A DNA stretch of 64,000 bases from NCBI GenBank assembly GCA_964563135.1, contig CAZLWV010000002.1, forward strand, positions 62,001-126,000, in the 5' to 3' direction. The number at the start of each line of letters is the position of its first letter. Position 1 is the stretch's first letter. The position numbers and the translations under genes were made by a program. Shown here piece by piece: positions 52,562-63,400 of this stretch. This DNA is from JAAYAY01 sp964563135 (lineage in GTDB: Bacteria; Planctomycetota; Planctomycetia; Pirellulales; Thermoguttaceae). A model generated the notes under the pieces. It was not told the origin of the DNA and did not search any database. It was given only the letters and a program-made list of their open reading frames with translations.

Positions 52562-55279
52562 CTATGCGGATTCGGCCTGCCAGTCTTCCCCCTCTACGGA
52601 GTCTCCTTCGTCATACTCCTCGGGCATGTCGTCCTCGTCGACCTCCAGGTCCTCGTCGGGGTCATCAGCATATTCTTCCTCGGCGAAGTCCTCTGCCTCG
52701 TTGCCCGCGTCGTCGTCATATTCGTCGTCGTCCCAGGCCTCTTCGTCGGTGTCGGCCGCGTCTTCATCCACCGCATCCTTTTCCCAAGGCGGCTCCTCCA
52801 ACGAGCCCGTTTCTTCTTCGTCGTCTTCAGCGGTCTCGACGAAATCGGGGCTCGGGGAGCTAAAGGTGATCTTGCTGGCCCGAGCCGGTTTGGTAGACGA
52901 GGAGGAGGACGTGAGGGACGGGGCGCTGCCACCGCGCATGGATTCCCAGTCCTCGACCGTCAGCAGGATCTCACGAGCCTGGCTGCCGTTGTACGGGCCG
53001 ACGATTCCGTCTTCTTCCATGTAGTCAATAAGCCGGGCGGCACGGCCGTAGCCGATTCCCAGGGCCCGCTGAAGGAGCGAAACACTTCCGCGTCCCTCGC
53101 GAACGACGACATCCACCGCTCCTTCGTAGAGGTCGTCTCGCTTTGTCAACGTGGGCGAATCGGATCCGTCCTCGGTCTTGAGCTGAACCAGTTCGCGGAC
53201 GAACTGAGGCTCGGTCGTGGCCACGGCATCGATGACTTTGCCGATCTCATCGTCGCTCAGGTAGGTGCCCTGGCCGCGAATCAGGGCGCTGGTGCCGGGT
53301 CGCAGGAAGAGCATATCGCCGTTGCCGAGCAGCTTGTCGGCTCCCATTTCGTCGAGGACGACGCGGCTGTCGGTACGGCTGGAGACCTCGAAGGCAATTC
53401 GGGCCGGCAAGTTCGACTTGATCAGGCCGGTGATCACGTCGACGGTCGGCTTCTGGGTGGCCAGTACGAGGTGGATACCGACGGCACGGCTCTTCTGGGC
53501 GAGACGGATGATGTGGGTCTCGACTTCTTTGGCGGAGGTCATCATCAAGTCGGCCATTTCGTCGGCGACAATGACGATGTAAGGCATGTGCTTGGGAATC
53601 TCTTGCCACTCTTCGTCGGACTCCGGATCGATCCGGTCGCGAAGCTCTTCTTCACCGAGTTGGTTGTAGACACTCAGATGCCGCACGCCCGCACGGGCGA
53701 GCAACTGATAACGTTCTTCCATCTTTTCCACGGCCCAGGCCAGAATGGCCTCGGCCTTGCGCATGTCGGTCACCACCGGATGCATCAGATGGGGAATCTT
53801 CTTGTAGGGACTCAGCTCGACCATCTTGGGGTCAATCAGCAGCATACGGACCTCGTCCGGACGCCGGGCCATAAGGATCGACACGATGATCGAGTTGAGG
53901 CAGACGCTTTTGCCGGTGCCGGTGCGGCCGGCGATCAGCAGGTGAGGCAGCGTTGCCAGGTCGACAGCAAGCGAGTTGCCGGACACGTCTTTTCCCAGGA
54001 AGATCGGGATCCGCATGGCCTGGGCTTTGCCGTTGGTCTCCTCGATCACCTCGCGGAGCCGCACAAGCTGGCGTTCCGTGTTCGGCACTTCGATGCCAAC
54101 GGTGTTCTTGCCGGGAATCGGGGCCACGATTCGGACACTGGGTACCCGCAGGGCGATCGCCAGGTCGTCGGCGAGGCTCGTGATCTTGCTGAGCCGCAGT
54201 CCGGCCTCCAACTCCACTTCAAACTGGGAGATTACCGGCCCGGTCTGGATTTCGACGACACGGACATTGAAGCCGAAATTGGCGAACGTCTTCTCGAGCA
54301 GTTTTGCCTGCCGACGGACTTCTTTCTCGTGGTTGGCAAAATTGAAGGGCTCGCTTTCCAGCAGCAGGTCGATCGACGGCAGTTCGTAATCGGCCGCCCC
54401 GTCCGTGTTGGCGGCTGCCTCGATTTCCTCGATCATCTCCTCCCGCTTCGACTTTCGCGGCTTGCGGATTCGCAGCGCCGACATGAATCCGCCAGACTCC
54501 GCCGGCTCTTCGGCACTCTCTTTCTCGTCGGCATCCGGTGGGCTGTCGTCGATTGCGGCAATGCCCGGTTCCTCGTCGTCTTCGTTGTTCTGGCCGGGTT
54601 TTACAACGGCGGGGCCATCGTCCGTATCGAGATCCTCTTCGTCGCACTCGTCTTCGTCGTCCTCACAGGACCTTGCCCGCCGTGAACTGACGGTTCGCGA
54701 AGCAACCCGGCCCGCCCAGAGCACAGGTTGCAGAGATTTCCACATGGGGATGAGAACAAACCACACGAACATGCGCAGGAGCACATAGTCGGTGGCAAGA
54801 AACAGCCCGACGCAGATCGAGGTCACCACCAGGATGTAGGCGCCGACACTGGCAAAGTGCATCTCCAGCAATCCCCGCCCGATGGCGCCCAGATAGCCCC
54901 CCGAACCGATCACCGGGCCGGGCAGAGCGTCGGGAATCGCAAGTTGAGCCAATGTGCACACGCCGGCAAGTGCCAGAAGCCAGCCGAACAGGCGCAGCAG
55001 AGGATCGGTCACCTGGTACCGCGCCAGCAATACCGCCGTCAGAACCGCGAAGGACGCGAGAACGAAGTAGGCTCCGATTCCCAAGCCCGCGAACAAGAAA
55101 TGGCTGACCAAGGCGCCCGACTGGCCACAGAGATTGGCCGTCGTTTCCGACGGGGGGTACACTAGGTCTGTGGGGGGGTCGGCGGGATCGAAGCTGAACA
55201 GTCCGGCGGCCAGAAAGACCGTCAGGGCCAGCAGCCCGAGAGCAAGGAGATCGATTTTCAGGTCGCGTTCGTCAAACAT
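52562..55279 (-). CDS. ftsK: FtsK/SpoIIIE-type DNA translocase with a long acidic tail (905 aa)
   Basis: An integral-membrane DNA pump for chromosome segregation at division. Four transmembrane helices occur in the N-terminal 180 residues, then an acidic linker, the alpha/beta motor with Walker A AGRTGTGKS (about residue 450) and the Walker B region VIVADEMADLMM (about 573), and the DNA-reading gamma winged helix (SVSLLQRALGIGYGRAARLI). After the gamma domain the usual protein ends; here some 130 further residues are strongly acidic (many DDDE clusters). ATG 55279 fits the family. Possible role of the tail: binding basic partners; see findings. Confidence 0.93.
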   Translation of the reverse strand: MFDERDLKIDLLALGLLALTVFLAAGLFSFDPADPPTDLVYPPSETTANLCGQSGALVSHFLFAGLGIGAYFVLASFAVLTAVLLARYQVTDPLLRLFGWLLALAGVCTLAQLAIPDALPGPVIGSGGYLGAIGRGLLEMHFASVGAYILVVTSICVGLFLATDYVLLRMFVWFVLIPMWKSLQPVLWAGRVASRTVSSRRARSCEDDEDECDEEDLDTDDGPAVVKPGQNNEDDEEPGIAAIDDSPPDADEKESAEEPAESGGFMSALRIRKPRKSKREEMIEEIEAAANTDGAADYELPSIDLLLESEPFNFANHEKEVRRQAKLLEKTFANFGFNVRVVEIQTGPVISQFEVELEAGLRLSKITSLADDLAIALRVPSVRIVAPIPGKNTVGIEVPNTERQLVRLREVIEETNGKAQAMRIPIFLGKDVSGNSLAVDLATLPHLLIAGRTGTGKSVCLNSIIVSILMARRPDEVRMLLIDPKMVELSPYKKIPHLMHPVVTDMRKAEAILAWAVEKMEERYQLLARAGVRHLSVYNQLGEEELRDRIDPESDEEWQEIPKHMPYIVIVADEMADLMMTSAKEVETHIIRLAQKSRAVGIHLVLATQKPTVDVITGLIKSNLPARIAFEVSSRTDSRVVLDEMGADKLLGNGDMLFLRPGTSALIRGQGTYLSDDEIGKVIDAVATTEPQFVRELVQLKTEDGSDSPTLTKRDDLYEGAVDVVVREGRGSVSLLQRALGIGYGRAARLIDYMEEDGIVGPYNGSQAREILLTVEDWESMRGGSAPSLTSSSSSTKPARASKITFSSPSPDFVETAEDDEEETGSLEEPPWEKDAVDEDAADTDEEAWDDDEYDDDAGNEAEDFAEEEYADDPDEDLEVDEDDMPEEYDEGDSVEGEDWQAESA

Positions 55280-55750
55280 CGCTGCGCGCTTCGGTTCCGG
55301 CCATGGGGTGACTGCGTCTTCCTGCACATTGGCCGCCCAGGCGCATCCGTGACCTGGTACATGGACTCATCCATTGCATCGACCAGTGGCCACGCCCGAA
55401 AACAGCCAGCGGCCGGATACTGATGCTGCTTGCCTGCCAGGAGTGATGCGAGCGACCCGCAGACCAGTTACAGCCGGCACGACGCGACCAGTCAAACCGG
55501 GAAGAAACCACAGAAAGGGGCCATTGCAGGCGGAACGATCGTTGCAGCCGGTCCCATTGCCTCCAGACAGCCCCCCCGTTCTCCCGTGCAGGTGCCCGGT
55601 GCCCCTCCTGTGGAGAAGACGAGAGCCGGCCCGGCTGCATTTGCCCGGTTGGAGCAACTGGATCGTGTCTGAGCCTCCAACCCCCTTCCCACAAGGCCGA
55701 TGCTCCCCAAGAGCCCACTTCCGGCGAACTGGTGGGCCTGAGGCTTCGTT
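55280..55750. other. 471-bp intergenic region between truB and ftsK
   Basis: It lies upstream of ftsK and downstream of truB (both minus). Long open frames here have no recognisable family and skewed composition. Neither rpsO nor pnp, which often follow truB, is present. No terminator was found. Confidence 0.45.
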
Positions 55751-56662
55751 TCACTGGGTCGGGAAGTTCCGCTTCGCTCGGAGCTCATCGATCCCTTGCC
55801 CTGTGAGGATTCCCACCAGTCGGCCGGACTCGTCGAGGGCCACGATGTCGGCCAGCGGATCAAGGCCTTGCGGCCGCCGAATCGTCTGCCCGTTCTGAAT
55901 TCGCCGCACAGCCTGTTCATCCAGGGTGAGCTTCTTCAGGTGGGAAACAGCCACTGCCGGCGGCTGCATCCGAGCCAGCCAGCCATCGCCGGTGAGAGAA
56001 GCTGGGTTGGCAGCCTCCTGGAGACGGAATGGACCGATGGCCGTTCGCTCCAGGGCCGACATGACCGCCGCCGTACCCAGCGACTGAGCGAGATCCCGGC
56101 CAAGCGAGCGCACGTAGGTCCCGCTGCCACACTCGATCGAGAGTCTCATTTTCGGGTAATCGTACCCATCAAGAGCGATTCGGTGGATGACGATCTCGCG
56201 AGGCGAGAGGTCGGCATGCTGCCCCTGGCGAGCAAGGCTGTAGGCCCGCCGGCCATCGACTTTAAGGGCCGAGAACTCGGGTGGACGCTGGAGGATCGTG
56301 CCCGTGAACTGGGAGAACGCACCGCGAATTGCATCTTCCGTCGGCACCGGAGGTGCATCCAGGAACGTCACGGCACCCTCCAAATCTTCCGTGTCGCTGT
56401 AACGGCCGAGGAGGAATTCGGCTTGATACGTCTTGGGCATCTGCTGAACGTAATGGATCAGGCGGGTCGCGGGACCAACGGCTACCACAAGCACGCCGCA
56501 TGCCAGCGGATCCAGAGTGCCGGCGTGGCCGACCTTCGTCTTCCGCCCGGCGAGACGCTGGACGGTGTTGACCACGTCCCGCGACGTCTTTCCAGCCGGC
56601 TTGTTGAGATTGAGAAACCCGCCCTCGCTCACGTCGGATCTGCCTGTGAAAGCATTCGCCAC
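55751..56662 (-). CDS. truB: tRNA pseudouridine(55) synthase TruB (303 aa)
   Basis: TruB converts U55 to pseudouridine in the T loop of tRNAs. Motif I starts with GFLNLNKPAGKTS, the catalytic Asp is in GHAGTLDPLACGVL, and motif III is in SIECGSGTYVRSLGRDLA. A short C-terminal PUA-like region follows. The start is uncertain: GTG 56662 (after CAGG) or GTG 56632, just before the conserved core. Upstream ATG 56776 gives extra residues unlike TruB. Downstream neighbour ftsK is 472 bp away. Confidence 0.93.
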   Translation of the reverse strand: MANAFTGRSDVSEGGFLNLNKPAGKTSRDVVNTVQRLAGRKTKVGHAGTLDPLACGVLVVAVGPATRLIHYVQQMPKTYQAEFLLGRYSDTEDLEGAVTFLDAPPVPTEDAIRGAFSQFTGTILQRPPEFSALKVDGRRAYSLARQGQHADLSPREIVIHRIALDGYDYPKMRLSIECGSGTYVRSLGRDLAQSLGTAAVMSALERTAIGPFRLQEAANPASLTGDGWLARMQPPAVAVSHLKKLTLDEQAVRRIQNGQTIRRPQGLDPLADIVALDESGRLVGILTGQGIDELRAKRNFPTQ

Positions 56663-57189
56663 CCTGGAAACCGGGTCTGATCGTGCAACTCTCAGTTTAC
56701 CAAACCGCTCGCGGGTACCAAGGCCCCCAGGGCGGCAAGGCCGCCAACGAAAGTACCGACCGGAGACTGGTCGCAAGCTGCCGCTCGGTTGCCGGCGGAC
56801 CGCTCCCGTTGGTTGCGGGTTCCTGTAAAAGACTTAGTATCGCTCAGCAAATGACTGTCCAGAGTCTGTTGGGGGAACATCACGGCGGAGCGTGATGGTG
56901 GCTGTGGAATTGCGACAGCCATTCATGGAGCGATCCTCAACAGTCTCTGAGGTCAGTCTGCAGAACAACTTTGCCAGCCAGGCTTCCGGCATCGTCGCCC
57001 CGGCTTCTGGCTTCCGTCTCACGATCAGGGCGGCCGAAACCCGGCTCGGACTCTGTGCCGGGAGTGTTCCGCCCGCGGTGATTCGCGACGCCAGCGTAGC
57101 CCAGGCGGGTGACTGGTGGCCCATAGTGGGGAGCGTTACCATGATAGGTAGTCGAATGCCGTCAACCGATGCCCCCTTCGGGTCTTGCC
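56663..57189. other. 527-bp intergenic region with structured repeat copy E
   Basis: This divergent region separates truB (minus) from the kinase gene (plus). It holds repeat E (56834-56939), and next to it a CCTCA-TGAGG hairpin (56936-56953). Open frames crossing it (for example 56892-57323) look non-coding. No clear promoter could be picked. Confidence 0.5.
56834..56939 (+). repeat. Intergenic structured repeat family 2, copy E
   Basis: Homologous to copy D at 24501-24605. End arms ATCGCTCAGCAAATGACTG (56839-56857) and CAGCCATTCATGGAGCGAT (56916-56934) pair at most positions; the inner hairpin (56878-56884 with 56891-56897) and the 35-bp core (56864-56898) are identical to copy D. Both copies point the same way and sit before plus-strand genes. 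Flanking sequences differ. Confidence 0.75.
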
Positions 57190-59064
57190 ATGGCAAAACC
57201 GAACCTCGAACCGCAGCCGGAACAGATGGGGCCGTATCGTATCATTCGGACTCTTGGCCGCGGCGGGATGGGAGTGGTCTATCATGGAATCCACGTCGAA
57301 ACGGAGGAGGCGGTTGCCATTAAAGTCCTGGCGGCCGCATTCACCTGCCACGAGGGGCTGCGGCAACGATTCGAGGGAGAAATCGATACCCTTCGGAAAC
57401 TGAAACACCCTCACATCGTGCGGCTCATCGGCTACGGCGAACAGGACGGGCGTCTCTTCTTCTCGATGGAATACGTCGACGGACGAAGCCTGGAACAGGA
57501 ATTGATCGCAGGCCGCCGATTCAACTGGACGGAGGTTGCCGATATCGGCATCGCCGTCTGCACGGCGCTGAAGCATGCACACGATCGCGGGATCATCCAC
57601 CGCGACATCAAGCCGGCGAATCTTCTGCTCGATGTGACCGGAACCATCAAGCTGTCGGATTTCGGGATAGCTAAGCTGTTTGGGCAGACGGGTTTGACGG
57701 CGGCGGGAAACGTACTGGGAACGGCCGACTACATGGCTCCGGAGCAGGCCGATGCCCGAGCGGTGGGTCCACATGCCGATCTGTACAGTCTCGGCTGCGT
57801 TCTCTACACACTCTTGGCCGGACGGCCGCCGCTGGTGGCCGATTCTTTCGTCGAAATGCTGCGGAAGCAGCGGACGGAAATCCCACTACCGGTTCGCCGC
57901 TACGCGTCCGATGTTCCAGCCGAGTTCGAGGCGATTCTCCAGGAGCTGCTTGCCAAGGAACCTGCCAAGCGCATTCGCAACGCCACGATTCTTGCCAGGC
58001 GGCTGGCCTCGATGGTCTATGGGATGGCAACCCAGCAGGGAGCGGGCAAGGTTCCGCAAGCGAGTGTCGTCCTGACCGACGAGGATCGCGACTTTGCATT
58101 CGCCCCGACGCTCGGAAGCACTCCGAGACCGTCGGACAGCGTCAAGACGCCAGGAACGATGCTCGACGAACGACCCGATCCGACCCATCCAACCCGCATG
58201 GCGGCGTCCGGCGAGCGGATGTCCGGTTCCGAGCCGACGGTGGTGAACGCCGTGGGACGAGAAGAAGAGGTCCCTGTCGGCGCTGGGGGCAATCGAGCTC
58301 AGTTCACTACGGTCGACGATGCGGAACTGGACCGCGTGTACGAGGAGCCCGAAACGCCGCCATGGATTTCCTGGCAAACGTGGGTGCTTGTGGCCGCAAC
58401 CGCGGCCGTCGGGCTCTCGGTGTGGTACATGCTTCAGCCCCCATCGGCCGATCGACTCTTCGAGAAGATCCAGAAAGAGACGGCGGACAAGTCGATCGAA
58501 TCGTACCGGGTGGCGAGACCGGCGATCCTCGAATTCCTGGAACGCTACTCCGACGATCCTCGTTGCGGGAATCTGCGGGAGATAGAAACGTCTCTGGAGC
58601 TCGACCGGCTGGAGACTTCTTTCGAACGCCAGACTGCCGGGCGAGGCGATGTCGAGCGCCTGTTGCCGATCGAACGTGCATACCTTGAAGCGCTCAATTA
58701 TGCGCGAGTCGATCCTGAACTGGGGCTCCTCCGGTGGGAGGCGCTGATTGCGCTCTACGACAATCGAACCACATCCGACGAGGCTTTCGACACGACCGGT
58801 CCAACTGGAAAGTGCCTGGAACTGGCAAGGCGGCGGGTCAAGCAGATGAAACGGACGATGGAATGGTCGACCGTCGACGATCTCCACCTGATCGAATTGC
58901 AGCTCGACCGCGCCGACGGACTTGAAAGCCGAGATCCCCAACGCGCCAGGAAGATGCGCGAAGCCGTCTTGACACTCTACAGCCACAAGCCCTGGGCGGC
59001 CCCGGCCGTCCAGCGGGCGAAGGAGAAACTCGGCCAGGATATTCCCGCAGGGCAGTTGAAATGA
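57190..59064 (+). CDS. Membrane Ser/Thr protein kinase (624 aa)
   Basis: A Hanks-type kinase. Glycine loop LGRGGMGVVYHG, catalytic Lys in VAIKVL, HRDIKPANLLL (catalytic Asp, about residue 138), SDFGIAKLF (DFG), GTADYMAPEQ (activation segment end). A disordered linker leads to one transmembrane helix (TWVLVAATAAVGLSVWYML, about 397-415) and a helical C-terminal region outside the membrane that I do not recognise. The start ATG 57190 or 57169 cannot be decided; neither has a strong ribosome-binding site. Planctomycetes carry many such kinases; the target is unknown. Confidence 0.92.
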   Translation: MAKPNLEPQPEQMGPYRIIRTLGRGGMGVVYHGIHVETEEAVAIKVLAAAFTCHEGLRQRFEGEIDTLRKLKHPHIVRLIGYGEQDGRLFFSMEYVDGRSLEQELIAGRRFNWTEVADIGIAVCTALKHAHDRGIIHRDIKPANLLLDVTGTIKLSDFGIAKLFGQTGLTAAGNVLGTADYMAPEQADARAVGPHADLYSLGCVLYTLLAGRPPLVADSFVEMLRKQRTEIPLPVRRYASDVPAEFEAILQELLAKEPAKRIRNATILARRLASMVYGMATQQGAGKVPQASVVLTDEDRDFAFAPTLGSTPRPSDSVKTPGTMLDERPDPTHPTRMAASGERMSGSEPTVVNAVGREEEVPVGAGGNRAQFTTVDDAELDRVYEEPETPPWISWQTWVLVAATAAVGLSVWYMLQPPSADRLFEKIQKETADKSIESYRVARPAILEFLERYSDDPRCGNLREIETSLELDRLETSFERQTAGRGDVERLLPIERAYLEALNYARVDPELGLLRWEALIALYDNRTTSDEAFDTTGPTGKCLELARRRVKQMKRTMEWSTVDDLHLIELQLDRADGLESRDPQRARKMREAVLTLYSHKPWAAPAVQRAKEKLGQDIPAGQLK

Positions 59065-59225
59065 TCCGCCTGCCTGGGGTTCGACTCGACGGAACAGCCC
59101 CATAACCGGTTCCATGCGGATGTTTCCCGGCAGGCAATGGTTTTTTCGCCGGTCCCGGGACGCGCTTGTTGCAGGCAAGCGGCGTACGGTCACGATCTCA
59201 GATGAACAGGAAGGAGATGACGAAT

Positions 59226-60188
<963 letters not shown>

Positions 60189-60378
60189 GAAATGTGCTGG
60201 AAATTACGGGGTTTCCGTGAAACTCCACACTTGTCCCGAGGTCCTGGGCAAAAGATGTTGCGAGGTGGACCAACGGCAAGAGCTGAGCGGCTCCCTTCCT
60301 GGGTTGGATCACCGAGTTCGAGGCGGGCAAACGGCCGCTGGTGGAGAAACGGGACATTGCGGCGGCGGACATGCTCGC

Positions 60379-61200
60379 CTAGGGAGCGGCTGGCGGCTGC
60401 AATTCCGCAAAGACGACCTGGCGCTGTTGGCGATCGATGCCCACCAGGCCGCCGGTTGCTGGATCGTCGGCGATCCCCTGCCCCGGGAACGGGGAAGGGA
60501 GGGTCTCCACGAACTCGAGCACATTTCCATCATCCGGGATGCGGAGGTGGTGGATTTCGCGGGCGTCGTGTCCGGTGGCCAGGATCGAGTCGCCGCGCCA
60601 GAGGCCACCGGAGATGCTGGCGGTGCCCATCCGCGCGATGACCTCGGGCGGATACAGCCAACGCCGCTCCTCCAGCCAATGGTCGTCAAATCGGGCGAGG
60701 TAGGTTCGCGGGTTGTCCTGGCCATAGTAGGCAAAGGTGCACCACCAACGGTTGTCGTGGCGAACGACCCAGGTCAGGCTCCCCTCGGAGGCTCCGAAAT
60801 CCTTGAAGGTTGCCAACTCCATCGACTCCAGATCGAGAACCTTGATTTCGCTGTGCTCAGGGATCTGGGGATAGTTGGAATGGGCGCAGTAGAGTTTTCC
60901 CTCCCAGATGAAGCCGCTGTTGAGGTGCCTGGCCTTGCCGCGGCTCTCGGCCAGACGTTTGCCGGTGGCGCGGTCGTATTTGGCGATCAGGCGGCTGCTG
61001 ATGGCGAAAACAAAGTCCTTGGTGGCTGCGGCCGCCTGATGCGCCTCGGATGCCGGCAGAACGGTCTTCTTGTGCCAGCCGTGTGACGGGCGGGCTGGAT
61101 TGGCGTCGGACTGGGCGGATGATGCTCGACCGGCTGTCGAAGCAGCCAGAAGGACTGCGATGGCAGTCGTCCACAGGCTGGCGTGAATCGAGTGTTTCAT
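60379..61200 (-). CDS. Exported beta-propeller-like protein (273 aa)
   Basis: A signal peptide (about residues 1-29) precedes repeated strand motifs: KDFVFAISSRLIAKYDRATG, GKLYCAHSNYPQIPEHSEIK, TWVVRHDNRWWCTFAYYG. They resemble a small propeller of the endo- or quinoprotein-like kind, but no family is sure and no catalytic residues are evident. It follows hemB in convergent orientation, and the decayed hydrolase lies only eight bases upstream on the same strand. Confidence 0.6.
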   Translation of the reverse strand: MKHSIHASLWTTAIAVLLAASTAGRASSAQSDANPARPSHGWHKKTVLPASEAHQAAAATKDFVFAISSRLIAKYDRATGKRLAESRGKARHLNSGFIWEGKLYCAHSNYPQIPEHSEIKVLDLESMELATFKDFGASEGSLTWVVRHDNRWWCTFAYYGQDNPRTYLARFDDHWLEERRWLYPPEVIARMGTASISGGLWRGDSILATGHDAREIHHLRIPDDGNVLEFVETLPSPFPGQGIADDPATGGLVGIDRQQRQVVFAELQPPAAP

Positions 61201-61208
61201 GGGGAGTC

Positions 61209-61650
61209 CTACCCGGCGACCTTCTTGAGGACCTCAAGGGCCGAGGCAGTGAGGGTCTGGCTGGCGGTGGGAAGGAATGGCGGATTGTCGAGGATCTTGG
61301 GTACCACGAGGGCCGCGTATTCGCCCGCTGCGTAGGCTTTCACGTCCGGGCTGTACCCGGTCATTCCGTCGGCATAGCCGACGACGAGCGTATCCGCCAG
61401 GGGAGAATCGCGACGGATCCCGAGGCCGTAGTAGCTGTAGAGTTCGGCGGGGTGGAAGACCAGTCCCACCTCGCCCAAGCGGATTGCAGTCAGGGTGGCG
61501 GGCATATGCGACTGGCTGAGGTCCTTCTTGCTGGCGCTGGCGAACCAGGCCGCGGCGAGCGGTGAGGGCAAGGCCTGCTGCAGTGGCGCCCGCGGCGGTG
61601 CTACAGAGAAAACTGCGTCGGGAAATCGGTTGACGAGAAGATCGTGCCAT
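61209..61650 (-). pseudogene. Decayed Tat-exported ceramidase-like hydrolase (fourth copy)
   Basis: ATG 61650 starts a twin-arginine leader (SRRSFLCSTAAGATAAGLAL). After about 30 residues the frame changes, and the other frame carries only the C-terminal part of the ceramidase-like family (AIRLGEVGLVFHPAELYSYY, LADTLVVGYADGMTGYSPDV). The intact family is 480-500 aa; here the central 350 or so residues with the His and Ser sites are gone, with a frameshift at the join. The gene is therefore a remnant. It lies eight bases from the propeller gene, which may once have been co-transcribed. Confidence 0.65.
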
Positions 61651-61901
61651 GACGGGTGTTCCTCTGCTCAGGAGTGCAAGGTCAATTGCCGCCGCAGGAA
61701 GTGCCTGCAGCCGGTTTCACGCAGGACTTCATCCTATTCTGCAGCAACGTGACGGCCGATTTTCGGTCGCTCCCGCGCTGCGATACCGTGGGCTTTCATG
61801 CAAAACGAGCCCCTGTTGGAGCGTGCTGATTGGACGGGGTGTCACGATGAAGTCGGCGCTGAACGCTGAGAACCTGGAGTCTTGGAAGCCAGGACAACCT
61901 G

Positions 61902-62609
61902 CTACTTCAAGTAAGGGCGGATGATCTCGGCGAAGAGCTTGTAGGCCTCGGCGTTGAAGTGCAGCCCGTCGGGTTTGAACAGTTCCGCCCGCGGCTTGCC
62001 GTCCGCTCCGAGTGTGGCCTCGGCGGAGTCGATGTAGACAAGGTTCTTGTGTGTTTTGATGTACTCCGCGATCAGCTCGTTGCCCTTTTCTTCGAGGTCC
62101 CAGTTCTTCAGTCGGGCGATCGAAGGGGTCATGGGCCAGAAGGCGATCCGCGTTTCGGGCAGCCTGGCGTGCACCTTTTCGGCGAACGCTTTGAAGTCGG
62201 CCGCCACCATTTCGGGAGTCTTGCCCGCGTTGATGTCGTTGCCGCCCGAGCGGAGCACGATCATCCGCGGCTTGTAGGGGATGACGATCCGGTCGGCGTA
62301 GAAGACGCAGTCGGCAATGTGGGAACCACCGAACCCGCGGTTGATCACCTTGTACTCCGGAAAATCCTTGGCCAGGGTCTTCCAACCCACGATATTCGAG
62401 GCCCCGGTGAAAAGGATTGCGTTCTCGGGGGGCATCTGCGCCTTGTCGGCCTCTTCGAAGGCCTGGATTGCCGACTCGAATCGCTCGCTCTTGGGCCAGC
62501 GGGAGGCTTCCTGCTGTTCGGCGGCGGCCAGTTGCCAAGCCAGTGACACGAGCAGCAGGCAGGCAAGGGCGACACGAAGCCATGTCCCGGAGAGGAAGTC
62601 TGCATTCAT
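61902..62609 (-). CDS. Exported SGNH/GDSL-family hydrolase (235 aa)
   Basis: ATG 62609 starts a signal peptide (about 1-30, LRVALACLLLVSLAWQLAAA). The SGNH core follows, although block I is changed: ILFTGASNIVGW (usual GDS; here GAS), RGFGGSHIAD (Gly block), LRSGGNDINAGKT (Asn block) and PDGLHFNAEAYKLF (Asp-His block). Such enzymes cleave esters on sugars or lipids. The Ser of GAS is still available as a nucleophile. Its accessory-type neighbours suggest a role in carbohydrate breakdown. Substrate unknown. Confidence 0.82.
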   Translation of the reverse strand: MNADFLSGTWLRVALACLLLVSLAWQLAAAEQQEASRWPKSERFESAIQAFEEADKAQMPPENAILFTGASNIVGWKTLAKDFPEYKVINRGFGGSHIADCVFYADRIVIPYKPRMIVLRSGGNDINAGKTPEMVAADFKAFAEKVHARLPETRIAFWPMTPSIARLKNWDLEEKGNELIAEYIKTHKNLVYIDSAEATLGADGKPRAELFKPDGLHFNAEAYKLFAEIIRPYLK

Positions 62610-63400
62610 GATCTGATCTCCTGTATTTCCGCAAAGCCCGGTTGAACGAGGCCCCTGGCGTTCCACGAGCATTTGCCGAACGTGGTGCATAACACCCGGG
62701 CCGCCCATCTCCGTCTGCCGGATGCCTGGCATCGGCAGGGGAGTCGGCATGTGGCCCAGCGGATCGGATTGTCTCGGTCCAGGTCCCCGATTCTTGATTG
62801 CCTGCCAACACGGTGTCAACCGGACAGTGCGTCAATCGTACAAGATTCTCGGCGGGCCGAGTGGCCGGCGGCGCGTGGGCTGAAGAGTCCCCGGCAAGCG
62901 TTCACAGCCCGGTCGGGGACTCGTGCATGGTTCGGCTCCTGGACGTTGCTTCACGGCAAACCGTTGGCCAAAAACACGGATCTGTCCCCCTCGCCCCCGG
63001 ACCGTGGCCGGTTGCGTCCCCGGCGTTGCAGCCGAGAAAGAGGTAGCCCCCCCCTGGCTAGCTATTTCAGTATCGGCCGATGAATAACTCGCCGATCTTC
63101 GCGTCCGTGAAATCGAAATTGGGAAGCTGTCTTTCGGTCTTTCCTAGAGCTCTATCACAGCCTAATTTGGGGGGGCAATGGCGTAGACTCACGCGACAAT
63201 CGCCGAGTTGTTCCGCAGTCTCGACCCCAATTCTTAGCTGAGACAAAGCACTGGGCTCCAGTCCGCGGCGCGGCTCCCCGGAGAAAGGACGCCGGGTGTG
63301 GTTTTCCGGGCTCGGCACCCCAAATACCGCAGGTCGACCGACGAACAAGATGTGTTATCCCAAGCGGGCACGCGACTGTCCTATTTGCTGGAGAATGACC
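62610..63400. other. 791-bp gap without a recognised gene
   Basis: GAGTCCCC (62885-62892) and GGGGACTC (62915-62922) form a stem without a T-run. The rest of the stretch, from 63000 on, is somewhat AT-richer, which fits a promoter region for the small membrane protein, but no boxes are convincing. Frames open here look non-coding. Confidence 0.4.

Noticed and set aside
55272..55754. Open frames between truB and ftsK as a candidate S15 or other ribosomal gene
   Set aside because: Sequence lacks any ribosomal protein signature; Trp/Arg/Ser-rich composition indicates non-coding.
56834..57196. Minus-strand 120-codon frame overlapping repeat E
   Set aside because: It exists only because the repeat and flank are stop-free; copy D does not keep the frame.
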